Assembly: GCA_024231375.1 (NCBI GenBank)
Contig: JAAEQP010000611.1
Span: 1 to 5,163, forward strand
Origin: a bacterium
GTDB lineage: Bacteria; Hydrogenedentota; Hydrogenedentia; Hydrogenedentiales; SLHB01
DNA: 5,163 nucleotides
Direction: 5' to 3'
In this document: positions 5,093 through 5,163 of the stretch, one piece after another
How the letters are laid out: the number at the start of each line of letters is the position of its first letter
Position numbering within the stretch: the first letter of the stretch is position 1
The notes under the pieces: generated by a model
Database searches by the model: none
What the model was told of the DNA's origin: nothing
The model's input: only the letters and a program-made list of their open reading frames with translations
Made by a program: the position numbers and the translations under genes

Positions 5093-5163
5093 GAGGCTGT
5101 TGAAAAGGTCCAATCCTGGCGCTCTCAGATCCATGTAGAGAAATCAACTCTGCGTCATCCCGA
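5093..5163. repeat. Possible dispersed repeat or insertion-sequence end, cut by the window edge
   Basis: After the SDR gene the sequence changes character. GAGGCTGTTGAAAAG (5093-5107) resembles terminal inverted repeats of several insertion sequences and the left edge of REP-like elements. TGCGTCATCCCGA (5151-5163) resembles the opening of short dispersed repeats common in environmental genomes (CGTCATCCCGAGCGAAGCGAGG type). No second copy or opposite end lies in this window, so the call rests on remembered sequence resemblance only. No coding frame is seen. Confidence 0.3.

Noticed and set aside
1..5163. CRISPR arrays, tRNA or rRNA genes
   Set aside because: No regularly spaced direct repeats, CCA-ended cloverleaf or conserved rRNA segments were seen on either strand.

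Overview
The window is chromosomal-looking bacterial DNA of fairly high GC. Hand counts of single 60-base lines give 47/60 GC at 361-420 and 41/60 at 3601-3660, against 30/60 at both 1201-1260 and 1801-1860. Dense genes, good Shine-Dalgarno sites, a predicted Sec signal peptide and the gene families suggest a free-living bacterium, probably with a Gram-negative-type envelope. A lineage such as Planctomycetes or Hydrogenedentes would fit, but this is an impression and not a placement.

Layout. (1) The last 16 codons of an unidentified plus-strand gene (1-51) are followed after 15 bases by mutY (67-1140). This encodes an adenine DNA glycosylase whose C-terminal domain carries both the 8-oxoG-reading loop and a complete Nudix box. 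(2) Convergent to it is a minus-strand gene (2808-1135) for a 557-residue exported protein of unknown function. It is built from two ~240-residue copies of an alpha-solenoid-like unit. The two genes end in the same palindromic hexamer, CTATAG. (3) Upstream of that gene, on the same strand, lies a 22-codon reading frame (2961-2893). It has an excellent ribosome binding site, strong codon bias and a sigma70-like promoter, and encodes an uncharged single transmembrane helix. (4) The divergent intergenic region holds a perfect 10-bp-arm palindrome (3061-3084), a plausible operator. (5) A plus-strand operon encodes a Gfo/Idh/MocA-type NAD(P)-dependent oxidoreductase (3259-4248) and, 37 bases later, a short-chain dehydrogenase/reductase (4286-5071). 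(6) The last ~70 bases look like the start of a dispersed repeat or mobile-element end.

How the genes work together. mutY belongs to defence against oxidised guanine and is unrelated to the rest. The microprotein and the solenoid protein look like one envelope-directed transcription unit. The two oxidoreductases probably act on consecutive or alternating oxidation states of one sugar-like substrate. Their sequence flavour recalls oxidoreductase pairs found in nonulosonic-acid and flagellin-glycan loci, although the substrate cannot be read from this window. The most novel material is the microprotein plus duplicated-solenoid unit with its upstream palindrome.
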